The notes: a model not told the origin generated them from the letters alone. DNA of 64,000 nucleotides from Cuneatibacter sp. NSJ-177 (GCF_022867805.1 NZ_JALIFO010000015.1:62001-126000), one strand, 5' to 3'; counted from the stretch's first letter, positions 41,573 to 50,746 are shown. Made by a program: numbers and translations.

Positions 41573-42388
41573 ATGAAACGATTGGAAAACAAGGTAGCTG
41601 TCTTTGTCGGAGGCGGGTCCGCGGTGGGCTCCGTGGCTCTCCGGGCTTTTTTGGAGGAAGGGGCCAAGGTGGTCCTGGTGGATATCGATGAGAAATATTT
41701 TGAGCGGACCGAAGAAATTCGCCGGGAGTACGGAGAAGAGCGGGTGCGGACGATTCTTGGAGCCTGCACGGACCAAAGAGAGATGGACCGGGCCATGGCT
41801 TTTGCCATTCAGGCCTTCGGCCGACTCGATATCCTGCTCAACATCGCAGGTTTTCACGGCTCCGGCCATATTCACAACATCGAACCCCGCCAGTGGAATC
41901 TGGCGCTGGACGTCACCTGCTCCGGCGCTTACCGCGCGTCAAAAGCGGCTTTTCCCTATATGAAGGCGCAGGGAAGCGGCCACATCGTCAACTTTGCATC
42001 CCTCGGCGGCCGGGGCAACCGCAGTGTGGCCATCTCCTACGCCGCCTCCAAAGCCGCCTGCATCGGCCTGACCCGCGCCATGGCCATGGAGATGGCACCT
42101 TACGGCGTCCATGTGGTCTCCTTTGCTCCGGGCACCCTGGATACCAAGGAGTTTGCCCGGATTCCGGAGAAGGGCTCCACCGGTTTTAAACTCCCTCCCG
42201 GAGGGATCCCCGGTATGCCCGGCTACACCGGCCCGCTCCTTTACGTCGGCCAGTCCGTGATCAAGGACCGTCCCGTGGCCGACCTGACGGAAATCGCCTA
42301 CGCCTTGGTCTATCTGTCCAGCGATGAGTCCGATTATCTAACCGGAGACTGTGTGGACATGAACGGAGGAATCCTGATGCAGCCCTGA
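41573..42388 (+). CDS. SDR family oxidoreductase, type B2
   Basis: 271 residues, a close paralogue of B1. NIAG motif, catalytic Ser in NFASLGGRGNR, YAASK with Tyr and Lys, cofactor loop GGGSAVGS. An insert near 200-225 (GIPGMPGYTGPLLYVGQSV) differs from B1. GAGGAGG precedes the ATG. Last gene of the LysR-A1-B1-A2-B2 series. The pairwise A-B order, repeated once, points to duplication of an A-B unit and to functional pairing. Confidence 0.9.
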   Translation: MKRLENKVAVFVGGGSAVGSVALRAFLEEGAKVVLVDIDEKYFERTEEIRREYGEERVRTILGACTDQREMDRAMAFAIQAFGRLDILLNIAGFHGSGHIHNIEPRQWNLALDVTCSGAYRASKAAFPYMKAQGSGHIVNFASLGGRGNRSVAISYAASKAACIGLTRAMAMEMAPYGVHVVSFAPGTLDTKEFARIPEKGSTGFKLPPGGIPGMPGYTGPLLYVGQSVIKDRPVADLTEIAYALVYLSSDESDYLTGDCVDMNGGILMQP

Positions 42389-42405
42389 GTGAAAAGGCAG
42401 TGCAC

Positions 42406-42446
42406 CAAAAAAACGGAGACAGATCACTTTATCGTCATCTGTCTCC
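42406..42446 (-). terminator. terminator of the ABC/two-component operon
   Basis: Perfect 10-bp stem GGAGACAGAT/ATCTGTCTCC followed on the minus strand by GTTTTTTTGG, 34 bp after the pseudo-ATPase stop. Confidence 0.85.
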
Positions 42447-42479
42447 GGCCTCCATTGTCAGGCTGCCGCTTTCCTCATG

Positions 42480-43880
42480 CTAACGGCCTGTATCTTCTTT
42501 TTTGCGCACTCCGTTTAGAACTTCCCCGCACAGTACCTGGCTCACTTTCTTATCCCTCGCCAACAAAACCCGGTCGCAGATTCCCTTCAAGTTTTCCAGC
42601 GCATTGGCCGATATCACCAGGCAGAACCCGTCCTCCGCCAGGCTTCGGAAATACTCTGTCAGAGTCGCCCGCTCCGCCAGCGGAATCCGGAGCAGCGGGT
42701 TTTCCAGCAGCAGGACCCGCGGCCGCGTCAGCGCCCAGCGGTAAATCGAAAGCAGCTTTCTCTCAAACAGCCGCAGTTCTTCCACCTCCGTGACCTCTTC
42801 TTCCAGCTCAAAGCGAGTTTTGAATTCCTGCAAATAAAACTGCTTCATCCGCTCCGGCAGCACGCCGAAACGGGGTTTCACCAACCGGCTTGCGACCAGC
42901 GCAATGTTGGCCCCGATTGATAGGGAATGGAGCAGCGATTCCTCGCTATTTTCCGAAATATACACCAGATCATGGGGGCCCAAATCCATGGGCCAGCTCC
43001 AGCCGTTTTCCCTTAAAAGGCCTTCGATATAGTCCGGCATCGGTTCCTCCAGGCTCCAGGAGGCATCGCAGATCCCCAGGATCTCTCCTTGCTGAACCGG
43101 AAGCGTTCCTCCCCTGTTTATTTCCAGCTCCGGGGCGGCCATGCGGCCGGCCGCCTGATCCCTCTGCACTGCCTCCAGCCCCATTAAATAGGAAAGAACC
43201 GCCTGTTCCTCGATTTCTTCCCGATAAAAAACCTTTCGCACGCTGCCGTTTCGCAGCAGCGCCGCCCGGTCCGACATACGGATCAGCAGATTGGGTAGGC
43301 GGCTGAAAACCAGCACGCTGCACCCTGCCTCCCGAATTTTTTCCAAGGAAGGCCGGTAACGTTCCAAATCCTGCTCACTGTAAGAACTTTCGGTACAGTC
43401 AAAAAGTACCAGGGAAGATTCTTGCAGCCGGGCCAATACCAGCCACAGAAGGCATTGATCCAGGCCGGACAACTGCGACACCAGCGTGTCCGCCTTGCAC
43501 CTGAGACCGATCCAGGCCATCTGTTCTTCCAGGCGGCGGCGAAACGCTCTTTTTCCTCCGGAGATTTTTCCCAAAATACTTTGGAGATTTTCTTCCACCG
43601 TCAAACTTTTACAAAACCCTGCCCCATTGTCAATGCAGACCACAGACTCCATCCCAAAGTTTTTTTCTGGGACCGGCCTTCCTTCGACAAAAAGTTTTCC
43701 CCCGGAAATCTCACATCTGCCAGTCAAAAGATCTTTTAGCACCATCATGCCGGACCAGACTCCTCCCAGCATGAAAACCATCTCTCCATGGCGTAGATTA
43801 AAATGAAACCCTTCCAAAGCCGCCATCGTCGGATCATCCGGGCGGACCCGGACATTCGTCATTCTCAAATATTCTTCCAT
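42480..43880 (-). CDS. degenerate two-domain ABC ATPase (RbsA-like pseudo-ATPase)
   Basis: 466 residues laid out like sugar importer ATPases of the RbsA/MglA type, but with destroyed motifs. Walker A in domain 1 reads G39-GVWSG-M45-M46, with Met replacing the catalytic Lys and Ser. The signature is LSGLDQ (137-142) and Walker B is LVLFDCTE (157-164), lacking the catalytic Glu. Domain 2 (from about 255) has no Walker A (GEILGICDASWS) and a reduced Walker B LLLENPLL. The frame is long, intact and in a tight operon, so it is probably expressed. ATP hydrolysis is unlikely; a regulatory or structural role beside the two-component system is inferred. Confidence 0.82.
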   Translation of the reverse strand: MEEYLRMTNVRVRPDDPTMAALEGFHFNLRHGEMVFMLGGVWSGMMVLKDLLTGRCEISGGKLFVEGRPVPEKNFGMESVVCIDNGAGFCKSLTVEENLQSILGKISGGKRAFRRRLEEQMAWIGLRCKADTLVSQLSGLDQCLLWLVLARLQESSLVLFDCTESSYSEQDLERYRPSLEKIREAGCSVLVFSRLPNLLIRMSDRAALLRNGSVRKVFYREEIEEQAVLSYLMGLEAVQRDQAAGRMAAPELEINRGGTLPVQQGEILGICDASWSLEEPMPDYIEGLLRENGWSWPMDLGPHDLVYISENSEESLLHSLSIGANIALVASRLVKPRFGVLPERMKQFYLQEFKTRFELEEEVTEVEELRLFERKLLSIYRWALTRPRVLLLENPLLRIPLAERATLTEYFRSLAEDGFCLVISANALENLKGICDRVLLARDKKVSQVLCGEVLNGVRKKEDTGR

Positions 43881-43886
43881 CGCATG

Positions 43887-44870
43887 TCACACCCGGTACT
43901 GTCCCCGGCTCTCCTCATCCACCAACGGAATCAAAACCTCAACGTCCGTTCCCATCCCCGGCGTGCTGGTGATGTGCAGGCCGCAGGGCTCCCCGAACAG
44001 CAGGCGCAGCCGCTGATTCACATTGTACAGGGCGATCCCGGTTTTCTTTTCGTTTTGCATTGGCGGAGGTGCCTCATTGTAAAAGCGGCGGTTCAGTTCC
44101 GCCAACTGATTCTCCTCGATTCCGACGCCGTCATCGGAAATCACAACGTGAAGCAGCGCGCCGTTTTTTTCGATCCGGATCCGGATGGTCCCCTTTCCCT
44201 TTTTCTTTTCCAGACCATGATACAGGGCGTTTTCCACCAACGGCTGAAATGTCATTTTGGGGAGGTAGTAACCCATCAGGCTATCGTCCTCACAGTGGAT
44301 CGCCAGGGAAAATCGATCCTCAAACCGGTAATGCTGAATCGAGAAATAATCTTGCACATTTCCGATTTCCTGGGCCACCGGCACCAGATCTCCTTGATTC
44401 CGGATACTGTAACGGAAAAAGCGCGACAGCTTTCCCGTCATATCCGCAATCTCATCCGCATGGATTTCCAAAGCCTGGCTGCGGATCGCGTCCAGTGTGT
44501 TGTAGAGAAAATGCGGATTGATCTGGTTTTGCAGCACTGCGAATTCCATATTCGCCTGCAGCGCCTCGTATGAATTCTCTTTTTTCAGGGAATGCCTCAT
44601 CCGCTCCACGCTCTCCGTCAATTCCTTCGGAACATCCTTCCCGTCCTCCGGGTGCTCCAGCCAGCGAAAGAACGCGTCGTACACTTTTTTCTGTTTCCGA
44701 AAATCCAGATAGCGCATCACCAGGACCAGGCAGAGCAAAAACAAAAACAGATTCAAAAGAGCCAGCAGATCCTCCCGGCGCTGGACAAAAAACAGGATAA
44801 AGATTGTCAGCACCAGCGTCAACAGACCGTAGGAACACCAGTCAAACCAATCATCCGGCCTTTTCTTCAA
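43887..44870 (-). CDS. sensor histidine kinase, LytS/YesM type
   Basis: 327 residues. Two membrane segments within residues 12-55 with no sizeable external loop, then a coiled region, the His_kinase domain with H in QINPHFLYNTLDAI, and an HATPase domain (FQPLVENALYHG, SDDGVGI, GIALYNVNQRLRLLFG). YesM relatives normally carry a large extracellular dCache sensor; its absence here suggests sensing through partner proteins such as the binding protein and permease encoded upstream. Overlaps the response regulator by 4 bp. Confidence 0.9.
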   Translation of the reverse strand: MKKRPDDWFDWCSYGLLTLVLTIFILFFVQRREDLLALLNLFLFLLCLVLVMRYLDFRKQKKVYDAFFRWLEHPEDGKDVPKELTESVERMRHSLKKENSYEALQANMEFAVLQNQINPHFLYNTLDAIRSQALEIHADEIADMTGKLSRFFRYSIRNQGDLVPVAQEIGNVQDYFSIQHYRFEDRFSLAIHCEDDSLMGYYLPKMTFQPLVENALYHGLEKKKGKGTIRIRIEKNGALLHVVISDDGVGIEENQLAELNRRFYNEAPPPMQNEKKTGIALYNVNQRLRLLFGEPCGLHITSTPGMGTDVEVLIPLVDEESRGQYRV

Positions 44871-46489
44871 GCTTCCCTTCCCCCTTTGTAATAGAGCTTC
44901 CTGTATTCTCCAGGGCGAATGCCAACTTCTTTTTTGAACACTTTACAAAAATACTTGTCCTCCGCATAGCCCACGCTGACCGCGATCTCGTAATTCGTCT
45001 TCTGAGTCGTTACCAGAAGCTCCTTGGCCGCGGCAAGACGCACCGCCGTCAAATAGTCGGTAAACGTCCGCTTCTCGAATTTTTTAAAGTTGGTGCTGAA
45101 ATAGGCTGGACTGAGCCCCACCACCTCCGCGGTCTTTTCCAGGGTGATCGGCTCCGCATAATGCTCATTGATATAGGCTTTGGCCAGACGGATCGGCAGC
45201 TTCTCCCGGTTGCTCATCTCCTGACGGATCTGATCCAGGAAATGACAAGCTGCCTCCTGAAATCCGGTCCAAACCGCGTCCGTTCCTGCTTCCTGGTCTA
45301 AGATGCGTTTCTTCTCCGTCTGAAACTCCTGCAAAAATTTCTCTGCTTCGCAGGAAGCCGCATACTCTTTCATCCACTCCGCCAGCAAATCTCCGGTATC
45401 CATGAGGACGTCCGGGGACATCGGCGGTTTTCTGTGAAAAATATCATCCAGGCTTTTAAACCAAGCCGATAGCCCCTCCGGATCCATCGCCTCCAGCAAT
45501 GCCATGAACTCCTTCTGCTTTGTCGGCGTCAAGACCATGTCTGATCGCACGCTGGAAAAACTTAGGCGCTGCGCATCAAAGATTTGATTGGCCCCCAGGA
45601 CCAGGCGGGACTGTTCGGCCCGGAAAGCCTCCCTGGCGGAAGCCTGCAGACCGGCAAGGGACCCGGCAGCCGGTCCGGCTCCGATGCTGACCCAGGCGCA
45701 GCCAAACAGCTCCGCCGCCTCCTTCATATCATAGAGGAGAGTCCTCAGACGGTTCCGGATCGCTTCCGGCTCATTTCCCGGAAAATTCAAAATAACACCG
45801 ATGCCCTGGCATACCGACTCAACGCAGAGATGAAACGAATCCTCCTCCGGAAAAATCCGCTTCACCGCCTCTTGAAACTTCTGGGCCAGCAGCAGGTTGA
45901 TCTCCTGCTGCAAATCCCGGTCTGTGCGCAGAAATAAAACTTGAAAACAAGGGTAGAGAAAGCTTTTCTGGTATGCCGCCTCCAATTTTTCTTCGGTATC
46001 CGGAAAATCCGTTCCCTGGTCAAACAAGTTTTCAAACATCCTTGCCCGGTGGCCCAGTTCAATCTTTTCGTTCAACTGACGCAGCTCGTTTTCCGTGTCG
46101 TCCTGCCGGTGCTTCCGGTTCAGCATCCCTACGATCTTCTCCAAAACACTGTTGAGCTGCTCCCCGTCGATGGGTTTTAACAGGTAGTCGATTACGCCGT
46201 ATTTCAGGGCGCTGTAAGCATACTCAAAATATTTATAACCGCTAATGATCACAAAAGCCGCCGAGATTCCCAGTTCCGCGGTCCGGCGGATCAGCTCCAG
46301 ACCATCGTAGACCGGCATCCGCACATCCGTCAGCACGATATCCGGCCGCAGCGCCTGGATCTGATTGAGCCCTTCCTCCCCGTCTGCGCAGACTGCGGCC
46401 ACCTCGATGCCAAACCGCTCCCAATCTCCCAATTCCAGAATCAAATTACATATTTTTCTTTCGTCATCCACAATGATCGCTCGGTACAT
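44867..46489 (-). CDS. YesN-type AraC response regulator
   Basis: 540 residues. N-terminal receiver with DDE, phospho-acceptor D in VLTDVRMP and K in LLKPID; a long middle region; and a C-terminal AraC DNA-binding domain (ITLEKTAEVVGLSPAYFSTNFKKFEKRTFTDYL and the second helix-turn-helix ISVSVGYAEDKYFCKVFKKEVG-like segment). Such regulators control sugar transport genes. It lies 21 bp after the permease gene. Confidence 0.92.
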   Translation of the reverse strand: MYRAIIVDDERKICNLILELGDWERFGIEVAAVCADGEEGLNQIQALRPDIVLTDVRMPVYDGLELIRRTAELGISAAFVIISGYKYFEYAYSALKYGVIDYLLKPIDGEQLNSVLEKIVGMLNRKHRQDDTENELRQLNEKIELGHRARMFENLFDQGTDFPDTEEKLEAAYQKSFLYPCFQVLFLRTDRDLQQEINLLLAQKFQEAVKRIFPEEDSFHLCVESVCQGIGVILNFPGNEPEAIRNRLRTLLYDMKEAAELFGCAWVSIGAGPAAGSLAGLQASAREAFRAEQSRLVLGANQIFDAQRLSFSSVRSDMVLTPTKQKEFMALLEAMDPEGLSAWFKSLDDIFHRKPPMSPDVLMDTGDLLAEWMKEYAASCEAEKFLQEFQTEKKRILDQEAGTDAVWTGFQEAACHFLDQIRQEMSNREKLPIRLAKAYINEHYAEPITLEKTAEVVGLSPAYFSTNFKKFEKRTFTDYLTAVRLAAAKELLVTTQKTNYEIAVSVGYAEDKYFCKVFKKEVGIRPGEYRKLYYKGGREA

Positions 46490-46510
46490 CCATTCCCTCC
46501 CCTTTGTCTT

Positions 46511-47485
46511 TCAGCTCCTTCTCTTCCACATGACACGGACGCTTTCCAGCGCCAATGTGCCGAATATCACAACGCCCCGGATGAAATCCGCGTAATAGGG
46601 CGACAAATTCAATAGATTTAATCCATTGGACAGCACGCCGATGATCAGGCAGCCCAAAAATGCGCCGATCAAATTGCCGCGCCCCCCTGTCATGGAGATC
46701 CCGCCGATTGCCAGAGCGGAGAGAGCCATCATCTCCAGATCCAAACCATTGGTGGACACCGCCGCTCCGAGACGTCCGGTCAGGACAATGGCGGACAGCG
46801 CATACAGGCATCCGGCCAGCACAAAATTCATGATGACAATCCGCTCCACAGGGATGCCCGCCTTTCTGGCATGCTCCGCCTGCTCTCCCACCGCATAAAC
46901 TCGGTGGCCGTAGATGGTGCCAGACAGAACAAAATGAAAGATCAGAAACAAAAGAACCGTCAAAATCACTGGTACCGGCAGGTTTCCCAGTTTCCCTGCT
47001 CCGAGAAAATTAAAGGTATCCGGCAGCCCGCTTAAGGTCCTGCCCCCCGATACCGCCGCCGCAATGCCCTTCACCATGATGGAGGTGGTTAACGTCAGGA
47101 TAAATGACGACAGCCGCAGCTTGGCCACACAAAATCCATTGAAAAGGCCCACCAACGCACCGAGACCGATGCCGGCCAGCATGACAACCGGCACAGGCAC
47201 TCCGCCAATCAAAAGTTTTCCGCAGCAGACTCCAACCAGAGCCAGCACGGACCCGCCTGAAATATCAAAGTGGCCGCCGATCAGCACAAAAGTCAGTCCC
47301 ACCGCCAGGATCGACATGGCGGCGGTCTGCGTCATAATGTTGATAAAATTCCGCAGAGAAAAAAACTGCTCTGCCTGCAAAGAAAAGAAAAGACCCAAAA
47401 GACAGAGCATCAGCCCGGCCGGCAAATGGGGCCGGAAGCGCTCCCACACTTTTTCCATCCAATTTTTCCCTTCTCTGGTCTTCAT
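46511..47485 (-). CDS. sugar-type ABC transporter permease (RbsC family)
   Basis: 324 residues with eight to ten membrane segments and the BPD_transp_2 pattern (NIMTQTAAMSILAVGLTFVLIGGHFDISGGSVLAL, VYAVGEQAEHARKAGI, LDLEMMALSALAIGGISMTGGRG). These permeases import ribose, galactose or autoinducer-2. The start at 47485 has GGAGG 7 nt upstream and overlaps the binding protein stop by 4 bp. The only ATPase in the operon is the motif-less one, so either another ATPase energises it or it does not transport. Confidence 0.9.
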   Translation of the reverse strand: MKTREGKNWMEKVWERFRPHLPAGLMLCLLGLFFSLQAEQFFSLRNFINIMTQTAAMSILAVGLTFVLIGGHFDISGGSVLALVGVCCGKLLIGGVPVPVVMLAGIGLGALVGLFNGFCVAKLRLSSFILTLTTSIMVKGIAAAVSGGRTLSGLPDTFNFLGAGKLGNLPVPVILTVLLFLIFHFVLSGTIYGHRVYAVGEQAEHARKAGIPVERIVIMNFVLAGCLYALSAIVLTGRLGAAVSTNGLDLEMMALSALAIGGISMTGGRGNLIGAFLGCLIIGVLSNGLNLLNLSPYYADFIRGVVIFGTLALESVRVMWKRRS

Positions 47486-48474
47486 CGAATTTCCTCCGCC
47501 CATATCCCGTATTCCCGAAATTCCTCGCTGTCAATATTGTCCGCCGTGATGGTAAACAGCGGATACGGATAAAACTTTTCTTCCGGGAGCGTCCCATCCT
47601 CCCAGTATTCTATAATCATATCCACGGCCACCCTTCCCATCCCGATCGGGTTTTGGGAGATGCAGGCGTCCAGATAGCCGTCCCGGATCGCTTTTAAGGA
47701 TTCCGGCGCGCCGTCCGCCGACACCAGTATGATGTGCCCCTCCTCACCGGCTGCAAACAGGCGGTCCGACCGGCGCATAGCCTGGAGCGCCCCTTGGGCG
47801 TTGGTATCGCCGGAGCACCAGACCGCGTCGATCAGCGGATTGGCCTGGAGAATGTCAATCATCACGTCCTGCGCCTTGTCCAACTGAAGATTTCCGTTCT
47901 GCCTCGCCACGATCTCAATATCCGGGTATTTTTCCAATTCTTCCGTAAATCCGCGGGTCCGGTTGGTGCCGGAGGTTGTCGTCAGGGAGGCCATCAGATC
48001 CACGACCTTTCCCCGGTATTCTCCGTACCGCTCCTTGAGGGCTTCCGCAATATAGCGGGCGGCCAGGCGGCCCATCTCCACGCTGTCCGATCCGATCCAG
48101 CATTTCACCGCATCTGTATCCGCGCTGGTGTCAATACAAAAAACCGGAATTCCTTTCCCGTCGATCTCTTCGATAATCGGCACGAAGGCTTCCGTATCCA
48201 GCGGCTCCACCAACACCGCATCCACATCCTGAATCAAAAAATCCATAATCTGATTGACCTGCACCTGCCCGTCCCCATTGCACTCGGACACGATCAGGCG
48301 GACTCCCCGCTCCTCGGCCCGGTCCCGGATTCCCTGGGCAAGGCCAATCATAAACGGGGAACGCATGCCGTTGATGGACACACCGATCGTAAACCCCGCC
48401 TCTTCCGTGTCCCGGTGGCAGCCAGATAACAGCAAAATCAGAAGCAAGAGCAGAAGGAAACGAATTTTTTTCAT
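47482..48474 (-). CDS. sugar-binding lipoprotein (Peripla_BP_4/RbsB family)
   Basis: 330 residues. Short signal peptide with lipobox LLSGC (C19), then a ribose-binding-protein fold: FTIGVSINGMRSPFMIGLAQGI, DAVLVEPLDTEAFVPIIEEI, KGIPVFCIDTSADT, GKVVDLMASLTTTSGTNRTRGF, AVWCSGDTNAQGALQAM. Members bind monosaccharides. First gene of the binding protein-permease-regulator-kinase-pseudo-ATPase operon. Confidence 0.92.
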   Translation of the reverse strand: MKKIRFLLLLLLILLLSGCHRDTEEAGFTIGVSINGMRSPFMIGLAQGIRDRAEERGVRLIVSECNGDGQVQVNQIMDFLIQDVDAVLVEPLDTEAFVPIIEEIDGKGIPVFCIDTSADTDAVKCWIGSDSVEMGRLAARYIAEALKERYGEYRGKVVDLMASLTTTSGTNRTRGFTEELEKYPDIEIVARQNGNLQLDKAQDVMIDILQANPLIDAVWCSGDTNAQGALQAMRRSDRLFAAGEEGHIILVSADGAPESLKAIRDGYLDACISQNPIGMGRVAVDMIIEYWEDGTLPEEKFYPYPLFTITADNIDSEEFREYGIWAEEIR

Positions 48475-48511
48475 CTGGTCCTCTCCTCTATATTTAGAAA
48501 TGATATTAGGT

Positions 48512-48541
48512 ATTATATCAAAGATGATGACAAAAGTCCAA
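48512..48541 (-). promoter_or_regulatory. promoter of the sugar-binding protein operon
   Basis: TTGGAC, an 18-bp spacer and a perfect TATAAT on the minus strand. Confidence 0.65.
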
Positions 48542-48555
48542 CCAGAAGCTCAAAA

Positions 48556-48601
48556 TTCCCCTGACGCCCAAAGCGCATACGTCTCCGGACATCAGGGGGA
48601 T
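48556..48601 (-). terminator. terminator of the tripartite tricarboxylate transporter operon
   Basis: CCCCTGA pairs with TCAGGGG around an internal GC-rich part; on the minus strand it is followed by AATTTTG. It separates tctA from the next operon. Confidence 0.7.
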
Positions 48602-48623
48602 TTTCTTTTTCCATTGTCTTTCC

Positions 48624-50138
48624 TTATTTGGCTTTTGCCGCCTTCGCTGCTTCCCGTTTTGCTTTCCATCTCTTATAGGTCTGGGTCTGAGTGGTAAACA
48701 TAAACACGATCAGCAGAAACAAAATCAAGGAAATCGGGCTGGTAAAGATGCTTCCCAGCATTCCGAACACGCCCTTCTTCAGCATAACGCCGCGGCGGTA
48801 GTTTTCCTCCAGCAGTTTGGTCAGGATGATGCCCAGCACGCAGGGTGCGACCGGATAGTCATACCGTTTCAGGAAATATCCCAACACACCGAAGCCGAGC
48901 ATCCAGAAAATATCATACAGGCTGTTCTGGATCGCATAAGCGCCCACCACCGAAAGGATAATGATCAGAGGCAGCAGGATTCCGCGGGGAATCTCCACGA
49001 TCTTGGTGAAAATCTTGACACCGGTCAATCCGAAGATCACCAGGAAGATGCTGGCGATCGTCAGGCAGCTGACGATCAGATAGAACAGATCCGGAGTCGT
49101 GGTCATCAGATTCGGGCCGGGCTTCAGGCCGTGAATCGTCAGAGCGCCGATCATAACCGCAGTAACCGCATCGCCGGGAATTCCAAGAGTCAGCATCGGG
49201 ATGAAAGCGCCGCCGATGGCCGCATTGTTGGCGGATTCCGGGGCGACCAGGCCTTCCACTGCGCCTTGTCCGAAAGGCACTTCCGGATTTTTCACGGTAC
49301 GTTTTGCCTGGTCATAGGTCAAAAGCGCTGCGATATCTCCGCCGGCTCCCGGCAGAGCCCCAACCACTACGCCGACCAGGGAAGAGCGGAGGGTCAGAGG
49401 AATATACTTTTTAATCGTATCCAGAGACGGAATAATCTTTTTCACATCCTGTTTCACCGGTTTTGCGTCTTTCATCGTAATCTGGATCAACGCTTCTGAT
49501 ACACCGAACAGGCCGATCATCGCCACCACGTAGTTTACGCCGGGCAGAAGATAAGTAATGCCATAGGTAAACCGGGGAGTGGAGGTCATCGTATCCATCC
49601 CGACCGTGCCCAATAGCACGCCGATGGCGGCTGCAATCAGACCGCGGAAGATGGATTTCGTACCCAGGCTTCCGACCATCATCATACCCATGAGGCCCAA
49701 AAGCAGGTAGTCAACAGAGGAAAACTTTAACGCCAGCTTCGATACCAGCGGAGCAAAGCAAGCCAGTGCCACAACACCGATCAGCGTTCCGATAACGGAC
49801 TGTGTCGTGGCAATTCCCATTGCCCTTCCGGCCTCGCCCTTCTGAGCCATCGGATAACCGTCCAGAGCCGTTGCAACTGCGGCCGGAGCACCCGGAATGT
49901 TGAGCAGGATGGCGGAACGGGAGCCGCCGTATACGGCGCCGACAAAGATACCGATCATCAAAGCGATCGCAGACTGGGTTTCCCAGCCAAAAGTAAACGA
50001 TACCAAGAGGGACACGGCCATTGTCGCCGAAAGTCCCGGAATTGCGCCGATGTAAATACCGGCAAAGCATCCGACCGCCACAAAGACCAGCAGAATCGGA
50101 TTCGTAAACGGAACCAACAGATACTGTAAAACTTCCAT
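48624..50138 (-). CDS. tctA: tripartite tricarboxylate transporter large permease TctA
   Basis: 504 residues, about eleven to twelve membrane segments. Family signatures are GCFAGIYIGAIPGLSATMAVSLL near 23 and the repeat-like VGALPGAGGDIAALLTYDQAKR near 260, plus GVPGDAVTAVMIGAL-like text (LGIPGDAVTAVMIGALTIHG). Imports carboxylates by ion gradient using a periplasmic-type binding protein. AGGAGGAG lies upstream. Third in tctC-tctB-tctA. A promoter-proximal palindrome like that of the purine genes suggests the substrate could relate to purine catabolism, but this is speculative. Confidence 0.95.
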   Translation of the reverse strand: MEVLQYLLVPFTNPILLVFVAVGCFAGIYIGAIPGLSATMAVSLLVSFTFGWETQSAIALMIGIFVGAVYGGSRSAILLNIPGAPAAVATALDGYPMAQKGEAGRAMGIATTQSVIGTLIGVVALACFAPLVSKLALKFSSVDYLLLGLMGMMMVGSLGTKSIFRGLIAAAIGVLLGTVGMDTMTSTPRFTYGITYLLPGVNYVVAMIGLFGVSEALIQITMKDAKPVKQDVKKIIPSLDTIKKYIPLTLRSSLVGVVVGALPGAGGDIAALLTYDQAKRTVKNPEVPFGQGAVEGLVAPESANNAAIGGAFIPMLTLGIPGDAVTAVMIGALTIHGLKPGPNLMTTTPDLFYLIVSCLTIASIFLVIFGLTGVKIFTKIVEIPRGILLPLIIILSVVGAYAIQNSLYDIFWMLGFGVLGYFLKRYDYPVAPCVLGIILTKLLEENYRRGVMLKKGVFGMLGSIFTSPISLILFLLIVFMFTTQTQTYKRWKAKREAAKAAKAK

Positions 50139-50151
50139 GAATCTCTCCTCC

Positions 50152-50637
50152 TTATGGCAGCACTACACTGAACAGGTAACTGAACACCAGCAAAATGAAC
50201 GCCATGCAGAGCGCTGTCCAGAGAATATTTTTTATGTAACCTTTTCTCATCAGGTAACTCATGCTGATCCAGAGGAACACCGGGGTCATCCAGACGAAAC
50301 CGATACCGATCTGCATCCCGACACAGTACAGAACAATCAAGATAAAGACCACCAAAACATCCAGCGGAAACATATAACCAACCGTTTTTTTCGCGGCTTC
50401 TCCGAAAGACAGTCCGGTATTTTCGGTCTTCTTTTTCCGGTCTGATATCAAAATCGCCAGAGAGAAAATTACAATCATGGCACTGACAAACAGCGGCACG
50501 GCTCCATAGGAAGAAGCTCCCGGCTCCTGCTGGTACAATTTCCACGATTCATAAAGGAAATAGCAGCCAAACAAAAGCAAAAATACAGAAAAGCCCTTTT
50601 CTCCCGGTTTATATAAGTTTTCTTTTTTCTCCTCCAT
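50152..50637 (-). CDS. tctB: tripartite tricarboxylate transporter small permease TctB
   Basis: 161 residues with four membrane segments in the TctB arrangement (one near 15, one near 45, two in the C-terminal half) and little sequence conservation, as usual for this subunit. Assignment rests on size, topology and position 13 bp before tctA. GAGGTTG precedes the ATG. Confidence 0.88.
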   Translation of the reverse strand: MEEKKENLYKPGEKGFSVFLLLFGCYFLYESWKLYQQEPGASSYGAVPLFVSAMIVIFSLAILISDRKKKTENTGLSFGEAAKKTVGYMFPLDVLVVFILIVLYCVGMQIGIGFVWMTPVFLWISMSYLMRKGYIKNILWTALCMAFILLVFSYLFSVVLP

Positions 50638-50746
50638 CTTATCAACCTCACCTTACCGGGCAGATATGCCTCGGCTTTTTAAAAGACATCCCTCAGGCGA
50701 CACCCCTTCATCCAGATATCCCCATGGACGCGTTTCCAGGATAAGA

